DNA of 64,000 bases, from contig OY744544.1 in assembly GCA_963556195.1 (NCBI GenBank), forward strand, positions 45,648,984-45,712,983. The letters run 5' to 3'. The translations under genes and the position numbers were made by a program. Positions 1 to 10,060 of the stretch are shown here, piece by piece. The DNA is from Sepiola atlantica. Taxonomy: Eukaryota > Mollusca > Cephalopoda > Sepiida > Sepiolidae. The notes below the pieces were generated by a model. The model had not been told where the DNA came from and made no database searches. It worked only from the letters and a program-made list of their open reading frames with translations. Each line of letters begins with the position of its first letter. The first letter of the stretch is position 1.

Positions 1-362
1 CATGCAACGCATGTCCTCAACCTTCACTAGCCTGGTTTCACTTCCATACATCATCACACGGTGTACACATGCTTGATAGACTCTTCTTTTGGTCGACAAT
101 GGTAACGCTCTGCTGCTTATTAATGACAGAACTTCTCTGAACTTACTCCATCCACTCCTAATTCTTGCAATCACACTAATACCTGCTCCACCCTGTGCTC
201 CAAAGTTACAACACTTCTGAACAGTCTCGATAACTTCAACATTCAAATATACTTTTTCACATCTGAGTTCTCATCTGTCTCCATTATCTTGCACTTGTTG
301 CACATAAACTGGTTATCCTCTCTCAACCTACCAGTAATTGCACTTCTTGTGTACGACTCCAT
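1..362 (-). pseudogene. Non-LTR retrotransposon RT C-terminal fragment (broken)
   Basis: Read on the minus strand, this gives the region downstream of the RT catalytic core in a widespread metazoan LINE type. I see IRSGWSKFREVLSLISSRAL, then RRVYQACVHRVMMYGSET, matching the family pattern of RIRSGWxKFRxL followed by Y-x-A-C-V-R-S-x-x-L-Y-G-S-E-T-W. An upstream part with a CNKC pair lies in another frame, and an in-frame TGA separates them, so it is a pseudogene. The copy runs off the left window edge. Only the family pattern identifies it; the exact clade is uncertain. Confidence 0.75.
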
Positions 363-486
363 TTCTACAAACTGAGCAGTTTAAAATAATAATAGTAAAA
401 ACAATCAAACGCATTTCATTGGTGTTTGAAATCCTTGAAAATACAAACTAAAAACAGTTTGAACTCTTGGGAAAAATGTCTTGCAT

Positions 487-940
487 AAAATGTGATATAG
501 GTAGAACTGATTTGATATACGTTAGTGAAATTTCTATTATTTAATAATAAAATGTGATATATGAAACCACTGATTTGATATACGTTAGTGAAATTTCTAT
601 TATTTAATAATAAAATGTGATATAGGTAGAACTGATTTGATATACGTTAGTTAAATTTATATTATTTAATAATAAAATATGATATAGGTAAAACTGGGTT
701 GATATACGTTAGTCTAATTTATATTATTTAATAATAAAATGTGATATAGGTAGAACTGATTTGATATACGTTAGTTAAATTTATATTATTTAATAATAAA
801 ATATGATATAGGTAAAACTGGGTTGATATACGTTAGTCTAATTTATATTATTTAATAATAAAATGTGATACAGGTAGAACTGATTTGATATACATTAGTG
901 AAATTTCTTTTATTTTATAATAATATGTGATATAGGTAGA
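487..940. repeat. 62-bp tandem array, about 7 units
   Basis: Units start with AAAATGTGATATAGG near 487, 549, 612, 674, 736, 798 and 860. They contain TTGATATACGTTAGT and end in TATTTAATAATA. Alternate units carry shared variants (AAAACTGGGTTG versus AGAACTGATTTG), suggesting two-unit duplication steps. The last partial unit ends exactly where the LINE fragment at 939 begins. Confidence 0.9.
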
Positions 941-1103
941 ACCAATAATTGTAGGAACACTAGGAACACTCCTCAAAAACCAGGAGAAAAGACTGGGAGA
1001 AATTGGAATCAAAGGGGTCAGTGAGACCATACAAAGAACAGCAACGATTAAAACAGCTGCAAACTTAAGGAAACTCCTCGGGTGCGGAAACCAACCTGCA
1101 TAA
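939..1103 (+). pseudogene. 3'-terminal coding fragment of an RLE-type LINE
   Basis: The plus frame reads PIIVGTLGTLLKNQEKRLGE, then IGIKGVSETIQRTATIKTA, and stops at TAA (1101-1103). This is the extreme C-terminus seen in R2-like LINE polyproteins, where I-P-I/V-V-G-x-L-G is followed by a basic helix. The fragment at 5708-6652 ends at the same VGALGT motif, so the two belong to one family, and this copy supplies the residues missing there. No upstream coding part is present; the 5' side is tandem-repeat DNA. Confidence 0.75.
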
Positions 1104-1359
1104 AATATGAATGGTAACCAGTCACATGGAAGTTACAACAGAAAGAAAACAAATCACAAGAAGAACACCACTGCATGAAACAAGGAACAGAAACTGCAAA
1201 AAACATCATAAGTTGCCCCTTTTCCCCCAAAAAAAGATGGTGCCAGCTTAGTCTGACATCACACAAAATAGTCATAGAGGGTCAAGCAGGATGAGAAGAC
1301 TGAGGAGGGCAGCACTAACCAGACCTCCACTGGAAGAGTGCGGGGAGTGCTGCGACCTT

Positions 1360-1545
1360 GGGGAGGCTTATTGTCACTCAAATCACAGAGAAACCAATGG
1401 TCCTTACCAGTGAGAAATCAATGATAAGCGGCTGTTGCGATACTGCAAGGTTATTTGCGGTGGTTATCGAAAAGAGGTGAAGAGTACTGGAAATCTGGGG
1501 ATGCTTGTTGTCACTCAGACTCCAGGAAACACCATCGGTTGTTGT
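1360..1545 (+). repeat. Dispersed repeat, paired with 55875-56035
   Basis: The segment containing GGCTGTTGCGATAC, GAGTACTGGAAATC and TTGTTGTCACTCAGACTCCA recurs in the same orientation near 55.9 kb with scattered substitutions and small indels. It follows the LINE 3' end but is not obviously part of it. No coding signal is visible. Function unknown. Confidence 0.6.
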
Positions 1546-1794
1546 CGGTGAGCAATCACTGACGATGACCTGTGTGAGAACTCCTAGTGAGTACAAATAA
1601 TACACTTCAACTAGGAGTGAACCTTTTTGGGTTCACGGTAAGTAAATGTTATTTCAAAACTTTGTTTTGTTCCATTGTCTCATATATTTGTTTGTACGAT
1701 AGAACGTATATGGAGGGACACCACCCAAGCGTCCACGAACTCTAAAAGTTGGTGGTATGCGAAGATTTTCAATTCTCTCATGATATTCATCATT

Positions 1795-2060
1795 CAACTG
1801 TCAATCCATCCATCTCATTAACCCTTATCCTCGTTTAGCTTTTGGCCTTGATAAGTGGTGACTCCCTAGTAAAAAAAAAAATCTGGTTTCAAATGGCTGT
1901 AGACTTTTACATAATACCATATCCATAAACGTTATTGCTTTTATATCTCACCATGATTTATTTCTCGCTCTGATCTTATTGGAATAATTCATCCATCTCG
2001 TTAACCCTCATCCTTAAGTGGCTTTTGGCTTTCGTAAGTGGTGAATCATTAGTAAATAAC
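1795..2060 (+). repeat. Two direct copies of a ~70-bp segment
   Basis: Copies at about 1801-1872 and 1987-2056 share CATCCATCTC, TTAACCCT, GCTTTTGGC and AAGTGGTGA. They are about 187 bp apart and diverged. Nothing coding. Confidence 0.6.
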
Positions 2061-2183
2061 AATACAAACTTTGTATACTAAATTAGTTATTGATATGAAC
2101 AAGCATAAACATCTGGGCTGGTGCACCAACCACTAGTCTTTCCTTCTTAGACAGGGTCGAAAAGAGTTTCTAACCTAAATAGT

Positions 2184-2577
2184 TCCCACACTGTCTACCA
2201 AGCTCCAGCGCCTGTCACATTCCCGCAATGTTGCATCCTTGTGCTTGTTTTACAAATACTTCAATGGAATGTATTCCGACAACTTGCTGCACTTGTGCCT
2301 TCACGGCATAAATACCCCGAAATCAGCAAAATCCCACCCCTTCACTGTTGAGGTACCCAGATGCCAGAAGGCTTTATACTCTAATAGTTTCTTTCTTGGA
2401 ACTGCTAACCTTTGTAATTCCTTTCCTGCTCCCTGTTTCCCTGACTGTACAACCATGCAGAAATTTAAATGTAATGTGAACAAACATCTCACTGCACAAC
2501 TCCCCACTTAGGATGCCCCTAATTCACAGTAGATCCTTATGTCTCAGCGGCAATGTGGCCCCTTTGTTTGCGGTGAA
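2184..2577 (+). pseudogene. Jockey/CR1-like LINE 3' end, copy 1 (family A)
   Basis: One open frame reads KLQRLSHSRNVASLCLFYKY, then SHPFTVEVPRCQKALYSNSF and NSFPAPCFPDCTTMQKFKCN, and stops at TAG 2509-2511. This is the post-RT C-terminal tail of Jockey/CR1-like LINEs (L-S-H-R-R-N-V-A-S-L, then F-P-R-T-A-x-L-W-N-S-L-P). The usual LWNSLP is LCNSFP here. Homologous 3' ends lie at 31738 and 60187, all on the plus strand. The 3' UTR ends in a GGTGAA-A-rich tail that runs straight into the 75-bp satellite. 5'-truncated. Confidence 0.85.
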
Positions 2578-4672
2578 TATAAGTAAAAAAAAATATTTCT
2601 GACGCACCTGATTATATTTTTTCTGTTTTTATATGCAAATATATAATATGAATATAAGTAAAAAAAAATATTTCTGATGCACCTGATTATATTTTTTCTG
2701 TTTTTATATGCAAATATATAATATGAATATAAGTAAAAAAAAATATTTCTGACGCACCTGATTATATTTTTTCTGTTTTTATATGCAAATATATAATATG
2801 AATATAAGTAAAAAAAAATATTTCTGACGCACCTGATTATATTTTTTCTGTTTTTATATGCAAATATATAATATGAATATAAGTAAAAAAAAATATTTCT
2901 GATGCACCTGATTATATTTTTTCTGTTTTTATATGCAAATATATAATATGAATATAAGTAAAAAAAAATATTTCTGATGCACCTGATTATATTTTTTCTG
3001 TTTTTATATGCAAATATATAATATGAATATAAGTAAAAAAAATATTTCTGACGCACCTGATTATATTTTTTCTGTTTTTATATGCAAATATATAATATGA
3101 ATATAAGTAAAAAAAAACATTTCTGACGCACCTGATTATATTTTTTCTGTTTTTATATGCAAATATATAATATGAATATAAGAAAAAAAAATATTTCTGA
3201 TGCACCTGATTATATTTTTTCTGTTTTTATATGCAAATATATAATATGAATATAAGTAAAAAAAATATTTCTGATGAACCTGATTATATTTTTTCTGTTT
3301 TTATATGCAAATATATAATATGAATATAAGTAAAAAAAAATATTTCTGATGCACCTGATTATATTTTTTCTGTTTTTATATGCAAATATATAATATGAAT
3401 ATAAGTAAAAAAAAATATTTCTGACGCACCTGATTATATTTTTTCTGTTTTTATATGCAAATATATAATATGAATATAAGTAAAAAAAAATATTTCTGAC
3501 GCACCTGATTATATTTTTTCTGTTTTTATATGTAAATATATAATATGAATATAAGTAAAAAAAAATATTTCTGACGCACCTGATTATATTTTTTCTGTTT
3601 TTATATGCAAATATATAATATGAATATAAGTAAAAAAAAATATTTCTGACGCACCTGATTATATTTTTTCTGTTTTTATATGCAAATATATAATATGAAT
3701 ATAAGTAAAAAAAAAAATTTCTGATACACCTGATTATATTTTTTCTGTTTTTATATGCAAATATATAATATGAATATAAGTAAAAAAAAATATTTCTGAC
3801 GCACCTGATTATATTTTTTGTTTTTATATGCAAATATATAATATGAATATAAGTAAAAAAAAATATTTCTGACGCACCTGACTATATTTTTTCTGTTTTC
3901 ATATGCAAATATATAATATGAATATAAGTAAAAAAAAATATTTCTGACGCACCTGATTATATTTTTTCTGTTTTTATATGCAAATATATAATATGAATAT
4001 AAGTAAAAAAAAATATTTCTGATGCACCTGATTATATTTTTTCTGTTTTTATATGCAAATATATAATATGAATATAAGTAAAAAAAAATATTTCTGACGC
4101 ACCTGATTATATTTTTTCTGTTTTTATATGCAAATATATAATATGAATATAAGAAAAAAAAAAAATTTCTGATGCACCTGATTATATTTTTTCTGTTTTT
4201 ATATGCAAATATATAATATGAATATAAGTAAAAAAAAATATTTCTGACGCACCTGATTATATTTTTTCTGTTTTTATATGCAAATATATAATATGAATAT
4301 AAGTAAAAAAAAATATTTCTGACGCACCTGATTATATTTTTTCTGTTTTTATATGCAAATATATAATATGAATATAAGTAAAAAAAAAAATTTCTGATGC
4401 ACCTGATTATATTTTTTCTGTTTTTATATGCAAATATATAATATGAATATAAGTAAAAAAAAATATTTCTGACGCACCTGATTATATTTTTTCTGTTTTT
4501 ATATGCAAATATATAATATGAATATAAGTAAAAAAAACATTTCTGACGCACCTGATTATATTTTTTCTGTTTTTATATGCAAATATATAATATGAATATA
4601 AGAAAAAAAAAATATTTCTGATGCACCTGATTATATTTTTTCTGTTTTTATATGCAAATATATAATATGAAT
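2575..4672. repeat. 75-bp satellite array, about 28 units
   Basis: The unit starts GAATATAAGTAAAAAAAAAT, contains CTGACGCACCTGATTATATT and ends CAAATATATAATAT. Period is 75 bp (starts at 2575, 2650, 2725 and so on). Because 75 is divisible by 3, the minus strand stays open as a 25-residue peptide repeat; its composition (YFIKN) and lack of any known domain argue against a gene. Units are nearly identical; the commonest variant is CG versus TG inside GACGCACC, as expected for deamination of methylated CpG. A-tract length also varies. Confidence 0.95.
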
Positions 4673-5626
4673 CCTTTTTCCATGTTTTTATACACAAATT
4701 TGAATTGGTCATAAAATTGAACATTTTTCGCTCTTTTTAAAGAATTTTCTCCGAATTGTCGATTCATGGTTTTTTGTTCAATCCCATCTACCCCCATTTT
4801 TCCATTCATTTGTTTGATCACCAACATCAATGGCTGACCACTTTTTAATGTCAGCTTCCAACAATATCATCTTCTTCTTCTAATTTGGAGATAATTTCTT
4901 TCGTTCTGCTCATCATTAGTTGGAAAAATAGAACCAAATAAAAGATGAGAGCAAAGAAAATCAAATAAATTTGATCCAATATTTGATCCGTAAAACAGAA
5001 TATCAATGGCGATCTTTAACTACACAAATCCTTTTGCCATCGAAAAGGATTCAGTGTTGATTCCAATCAATTAGAATGATTAGAGAATTCAAAAAGCTAG
5101 GATCAGAAATCGAAATTGGCTTTGATCAACATAAAACCCAAATAGAATAAGCAAAAGAAACGCAAGAAAAAAGCAGAAAGGATTACAAAATGTCTAACTC
5201 ACGACATATTGGCATGCATATCTAATGAATATATTTTGCCTATCATTGTTTTTTATCTTTTTGCTTTATAAAAACAATTGAGTCATTTTCTGACAGATGG
5301 ATCGTATTCGAAGACTCAGTTTTAGTCATTTACAGTCAACATGCATGAATTGGCTGATTTAAAAGAAAATTAGTATATGTTGTGCTTGGGTGGAGAAAGT
5401 AAGATATATATATATATATTGATTGACAAATACATCTTGAAGATGCTTCGATGTGAGTCATCACTGGTTTGCTGGCTTGATCATTCGATTTTTGGTTTTT
5501 CTACCTTACAGAACTCGGCCTTACTTTGATCAGAAACAACCCCTCATCTCGAAAGTTAGGCAGCTAAATGGTATGTTACTAAATGGCACTTTTGAACTTT
5601 TGTATCCAAGATTAGGAGAATCAAAG

Positions 5627-5628
<2 letters not shown>
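4673..5628. other. Unannotated AT-rich stretch
   Basis: No frame longer than about 60 codons shows similarity to anything I recognise. It holds a short (TA)8 near 5405 and ordinary AT-rich sequence. Confidence 0.6.

Positions 5629-5707
<79 letters not shown>
5629..5707. repeat. (TA)n microsatellite replacing a LINE 3' end
   Basis: Near-pure TA dinucleotide with one AA interruption near 5679. On the minus strand it begins directly after the [10 protein letters not shown] codons of the adjacent LINE, where the homologous copy at 939 continues with a further ~40 coding residues. Confidence 0.95.
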
Positions 5708-5711
<4 letters not shown>

Positions 5712-6651
5712 GGGGATTGTTCCTAGTGCCCCTACAATTATTGGTATTATACTGACTTTTTTCATGCTATATATTTCTTTCAGTTCTCTGGCAATTTCTG
5801 TGTATTTGCTTCGTTTTTCCATGTCTTTGATCTTCACTCTATTGTGTGCTGGAACAGCGAAGTCTACGATTTTACAAGATTTTTCCTTCTTGTCGATTAT
5901 AATAAGATCAGGTCTCCTTGCTGGTATGAGTTTATCTGTTTGTATATCCATGTCCCAGAGGATTTTGTGTTTTTCGTTTTCCATTATTGTTTCTGGTTTA
6001 TGTTTGTACCATTTGTCTGCATATTCGAAATTCAATTGTTTTACAGTTCCCAGTGTACTGCTTTCCCCACACAGTCATGTCTGTTTTTGTATTCTTTTTG
6101 GGCGAGTTTGCTACATTCACTTATATGATTTACTGTTTCGTCCTTTTGTCCACACAGTCTGCATTTACTGTTTTCCTGGGTTTTATCTATTTTAGCTTTA
6201 ATGTAGTTTGTCATAATCTCATTGTTCTGTACAACTGTCAGCAAAGATTTGGTTCTTCTGTTCAAGTGTCCTTTTCTTAGCCATGTCCAGCTATTTTTGT
6301 TGGTGTCTTCTCTTGTCAGTCTTATGAAGCGTCCATGTAGTTGTTTTTCTTCCCACTTTTCTTTTCTTGTCATTTTTGTTTCTGGTTTCGGTTCTTCCCG
6401 AGTTGCTCGTTGGAAAGGTGTCTCTTGCTGCGGTGATTAGCCTTTCAGTGTTCTGGGTTATGTATTTCTCCAGCCCTTTTTTGTGTTTTTCACACAATCT
6501 TCTATACTTACCAATCCCCTTCCCCCTTCATTTATTTTCATGTAGAGTCTGTCCATATCGTCTTTTGAGTGTAGAGTGTTGTGCATGGTCATTAATTTTC
6601 TAGTCCTCTGGTCAAGGTGACTGAGTTCTTTTTTAGTCCAGCCTATGAATG

Positions 6652-6652
<1 letters not shown>
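5708..6652 (-). pseudogene. RLE-type LINE C-terminus: CCHC knuckle plus restriction-like endonuclease
   Basis: On the minus strand, from 6652 downwards, I read WTKKELSHLDQRTRKLMT, MKINEGGRGLVSIEDCVKNT, then after a frame change KWEEKQLHGRF, then the CCHC knuckle CRLCGQKDETVNHISEC, then WYKHKPE, HKILWDMDIQTDK, ARRPDLIIID, KIVDFAVP and [11 protein letters not shown]2-like LINEs place a CCHC knuckle and a PD-(D/E)XK-type endonuclease after the RT; PD in RRPDLIIID and D in IVDFAVP fit its acidic residues. Two frame breaks and the lost end make it a pseudogene. Bounded by (TTA)n upstream and (TA)n downstream. Confidence 0.85.

Positions 6653-6711
<59 letters not shown>
6653..6711. repeat. (TTA)n microsatellite
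   Basis: About 20 perfect TTA units directly abutting the 5' truncation point of the minus-strand RLE-LINE fragment. Confidence 0.95.
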
Positions 6712-7360
6712 GCCCCTACTATCCTTAAATTATGTCAATTAACTTTAGTAAATTTATAGTTACTTTTGGTTAATTTTACTTTATTTTCCTAATGTTATCA
6801 TCCTTATTATTTTATTGCCATCAATATAAAGTTAAAATAAGAAAAAGAATGATAAAAAACTAACACAAATAATGAAAAAACATAATAAAAATAAAAAATC
6901 AACTCGATTAGATCTAAATAACTCCCCCCCCCTCCCCCGTCCGCACACACCACCTAGAATCAAGGCTTGGCTAAAGACTGCTCCTTCCCTCCCCCTTCCA
7001 TATTGCCCAGAATAAAGTAAATCTGAACACACATTCAGACATTAACTTGCTGTTAAAATGTGCCACGGCAATGTGATCCCTTTTCTTTTCTTCTCTTCAT
7101 TCACAACATGAGTTTACATTATATTTGATTTTCGACGGTTTCAAATCTGACCACGTGACATTCCAATCTTAAATTTTGAATTTCGTTTTCTTTTCCTTTC
7201 TTTTCTTTTCTTTCAACTTCATTCTTTCCAAATATGGCCTAAGGGAAGGATCAGATTATTATTCTTCCTGATGAGATCACAGCTTTGAACAGCTGTTGAT
7301 CAATAACATCAACATGCCAGTGTCGCAGATTATGTACATGTATGTATAAATAAAAATAAT
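6712..7360. other. Unannotated stretch with C-rich and CT-rich patches
   Basis: AT-rich sequence with short C runs (near 6925 and 6985) and a TTTTC-rich patch near 7080 and 7190-7215. No coding or RNA signal seen. Confidence 0.5.

Positions 7361-7419
<59 letters not shown>
7361..7419. repeat. (CA)n(TA)n compound microsatellite
   Basis: About 11 CA units pass directly into about 18 TA units. Confidence 0.95.
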
Positions 7420-7421
<2 letters not shown>

Positions 7422-7580
7422 CAGAAGATCAGAACAACATCGATACCGTCGGTTTCAAATCCAAACAAAGGGGACCTACAGTTGGTCTCTTATGCCGAAC
7501 TCTCTTCAGCCTCTGTTTGTGTCTTCGTAAAATGGCGGCTCGCAGATTGTGTCATATATTGTTTGTTATGTTGTTTCCTT

Positions 7581-8047
7581 ATTTGGATTATTCAGACTAC
7601 TGTTCTCATCTTGGAAACTGTCGTATGACCACATGCTTCAAAGACACACAAAGAAGAAGAAACTTGGATGTAACCTCCGACTTTCTTCAAATGCGTTTTG
7701 TTGAACTTAGGAATCTTTCTGTCGAACTCGGGAATCTGTACAGAATTTCGAATGGAACCCTTTATTTAATCCACAGGGGTAGCTTGCTCTTGTCCCGTCA
7801 GCCATAATTGTGTAGAAATCTTAAGTACTTCCTAATTAGTATCGTTCAACCTCCAGAAAATTATCACTTAGAACTGAGTATACTTAGCACTTTTATCAGT
7901 TGCGCCACGGGTCCTTACAGACTTCCAAGTTCAACATAAAGATTTCCGAGTTTGAGAAGGTGTACCTGAAGAAGGTGGGAGGTTAGATCAGCCAAAACGC
8001 TGTGAGAATAAAATCCCAGATGAGAACAGTAGTCCGAATAATCCAAG
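7581..8047. repeat. Fold-back element, copy 1
   Basis: The left arm (about 7581-7742) contains GGATTATTCAGACTACTGTT and CTCATCTTGG. The right arm (about 7905-8047) contains its reverse complement, CCAGATGAGAACAGTAGTCC followed by GAATAATCC. The arms are imperfect and the left arm has extra sequence in its middle. The centre holds a tRNA-like stretch. A related structure with the same arm and centre motifs lies at 43727-44100. No transposase is visible; it is non-autonomous. Confidence 0.75.
7838..7914 (-). repeat. tRNA-like SINE head in the fold-back centre
   Basis: The minus strand starts GGACCCGTGGCGCAACTGAT, which fits the acceptor and A-box region of tRNA-derived SINEs (TGGCGCAA is a good A box). 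GAGGTTGAACGATAC, 60-70 nt further on, is a weak B-box candidate. The homologous centre at 43930-44005 has CCTGTGGCGTAACGGATA but an eroded B box. Pol III origin is plausible; activity is unlikely. Confidence 0.45.
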
Positions 8048-8141
8048 TAATACAAATTATCAATCCTTATTCCAAAAATTCCGAAACGAATCACAAAATT
8101 TCGCTGGTTGCTGAGAAATGAGCTTTCAGATGAGGAAGGAA

Positions 8142-8563
8142 TGCCCCTCAGCCCCTTTCTGCCTTTCTGACATTTTCTAATGAAAATAACTATTGCAAAA
8201 ATACCCCTCAGCTCCCTTCTGTCTTTCTGACATTTTCTAATGAAAATAACTATTGCAAAAATACCCCTCAGCCCCTTTCTGCCTTTCTGACATTTTCTAA
8301 TGAAAATAACTATTGCAAAAATACCCCTCAGCTCCTTTCTGCCTTTCTGACATTTTCTAATGAAAATAACTATTGCAAAAATACCCCTCAGCTCCCTTCT
8401 GTCTTTCTGACATTTTCTAATGAAAATAACTATTGCAAAAATACCCCTCAGCCCCTTTCTGTCTTTCTGACATTTTCTAATGAAAATAACTATTGCAAAA
8501 ATACCCCTCAGCTCTTTTCTGCCTTTCTGACATTTTCTAATGAAAATAACTATTGCAAAAATT
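8142..8563. repeat. 60-bp tandem array, 7 units
   Basis: The unit starts CCCCTCAGCTCCCTTCTG, contains TGACATTTTCTAATGAAAAT and ends CTATTGCAAAAATA. Period is exactly 60 bp. The minus strand is open as a 20-residue repeat (IFAIVIFIRKCQKGRKELRG) only because 60 is a multiple of 3. Units differ mainly in C/T within the pyrimidine tract. Confidence 0.95.
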
Positions 8564-8969
8564 TCCATAAAAAATCCTGAAAATTGAGCACAAGAATTAA
8601 TGCCGACTTTAAAAAAGAATAGACATGGATATCAGCATTGTCTTGGATTGGTGAGGAAAAATACTGATTCATGGGGAAGTGGTACTCAATGTTAGGTCCT
8701 CTAGAACAAAACCGTCAGGTGAAACATTCTCCCACATTAAAAAATAGGTGAGTCCAACTCAAGTATTGATATGTCATATGGATTGCTATTTGGGCCTGAC
8801 TTGGAAAATCCGGTAAGATATCTTTATATGTAACATTTGGACCATCCATATCTATAAAAGACTGATTTACATAAATAAATGCTCGCCATCATCGTCCTAT
8901 TCGTCGTCGGTTTAACTTCCGTTTGTAGGGTATATAAACAAAATTTTAACTTTATCAAGCCTAAAAAAT

Positions 8970-9021
8970 AACTGGTGCGAAGCAATTCTATGATTTTACA
9001 TAGAATTGCTTTGCACCAGTT
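8970..9021. repeat. Short-loop hairpin, 23-bp arms
   Basis: AACTGGTGCGAAGCAATTCT continuing ATG (8970-8992) is followed by a 6-nt loop and its reverse complement (8999-9021). The only mismatch would be a G.U pair in plus-strand RNA. Part of the arm (GCAAAGCGATTCTA) recurs near 11498, so it may derive from a dispersed repeat. Confidence 0.8.
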
Positions 9022-9829
9022 CAGCGTTAGTTTAATACTGAACGTGGAGAAATGAATATGTTGGTCAGGTGTAACACTCGTCTTGCCCTGAGTTTTGACA
9101 ACTAATCCGACTAACCCGACTGATGGTACATGACTTTAATATTTAATATTGAGAATGTTTAAAGGAAACGAGATTTTAGATCTTCGCAGTGAATTGGTAT
9201 TCCTTGGAGATTGTAGAACTCTGTCGTACGATCAGAGTTGTCTGTGGAATTAGATTGTAGAACAAAGTTTTGCGAATGCGACGCTGGGCAGGAATTCAGA
9301 TGGAGATTTAAGCATTGCTTTGAAGAAATACAAGAATTGCTCAGAGATCAATTGAATGATTTATTAGATTTTCTCAGAGAAATCTAAGAATATTTCAATC
9401 TGGAAGAGTCAAAGGAGTCACAAGAAGAATCGAAGCAGAGTAGGGGGAGAAACTGAAGGAAGGAGATCAAAATCGGTTGTAGGGGTTTGTTTGTGGCTTT
9501 TGTGTTGTGGTTGGTTTTCTGTTTTTTTTTTTTTGTTGTTGTTTTCTTTTATGACGTATCTTTTTAGCGAAGTGTTATTTAATGCTGACACACAATATCT
9601 ATTCGTTTATACTTTATATGCTACATACTTTGTATATTCTAATGAGAAGTGGTCACACGAGAATTGTATTAAGCTTCCTTATAAACATTGTTATATTGAT
9701 AGTATGTAATCTCTCAACATGTTTTAATGCAATTACACAAACTGTTAAAAGGATACCTAGTTTAGTCTCTAAAAGGATTTGTTAAAACAATTACAATAAA
9801 AAAATCGGATTAAAAAATTTGGATCTAAA
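9022..9829. other. Unannotated stretch
   Basis: No supported gene. It contains a T12 run near 9522. Frames present are short and start without context. Confidence 0.5.
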
Positions 9830-10060
9830 TAGCATTAGAATTTGATTCTGACTAGCAAATTTTCATTTGTTATTGTTGTATCATGTTATTTGCAATATAC
9901 TTTGCTACACATTATTTAAAAACTACTTAATCTGGTCAGGCATTCGGTAATATGTATACTTTCTTAAATAATCACCTTGAAAGAAAAGTCGGATAAGGGG
10001 AATAACTCTTATTTTAGTAAGAGTTCGAGTTCCTTACTTGCTTCTATATTTCATTCAAGG
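9830..10060 (+). repeat. Dispersed repeat D1, partial copy
   Basis: TTCTGACTAGCAAATTTTCA, TTGTTATTGTTGTATCATGT and AAGGGGAATAACTCTTATTT recur at 37860-38105 and 42390-43045, with reverse-oriented relatives near 26640 and 50100. No coding capacity. Confidence 0.7.

Noticed and set aside
2544..4724. Long minus-strand open frames with a 25-residue repeat (FFYLYSYYIFAYKNRKNIIRC type)
   Set aside because: They exist only because the satellite unit is 75 bp. No start context, signal or domain is seen; composition is that of AT-rich DNA.
7915..8568. 217-codon minus frame with a 20-residue basic repeat
   Set aside because: By-product of the exact 60-bp tandem period; it reads on into the fold-back element without homology.
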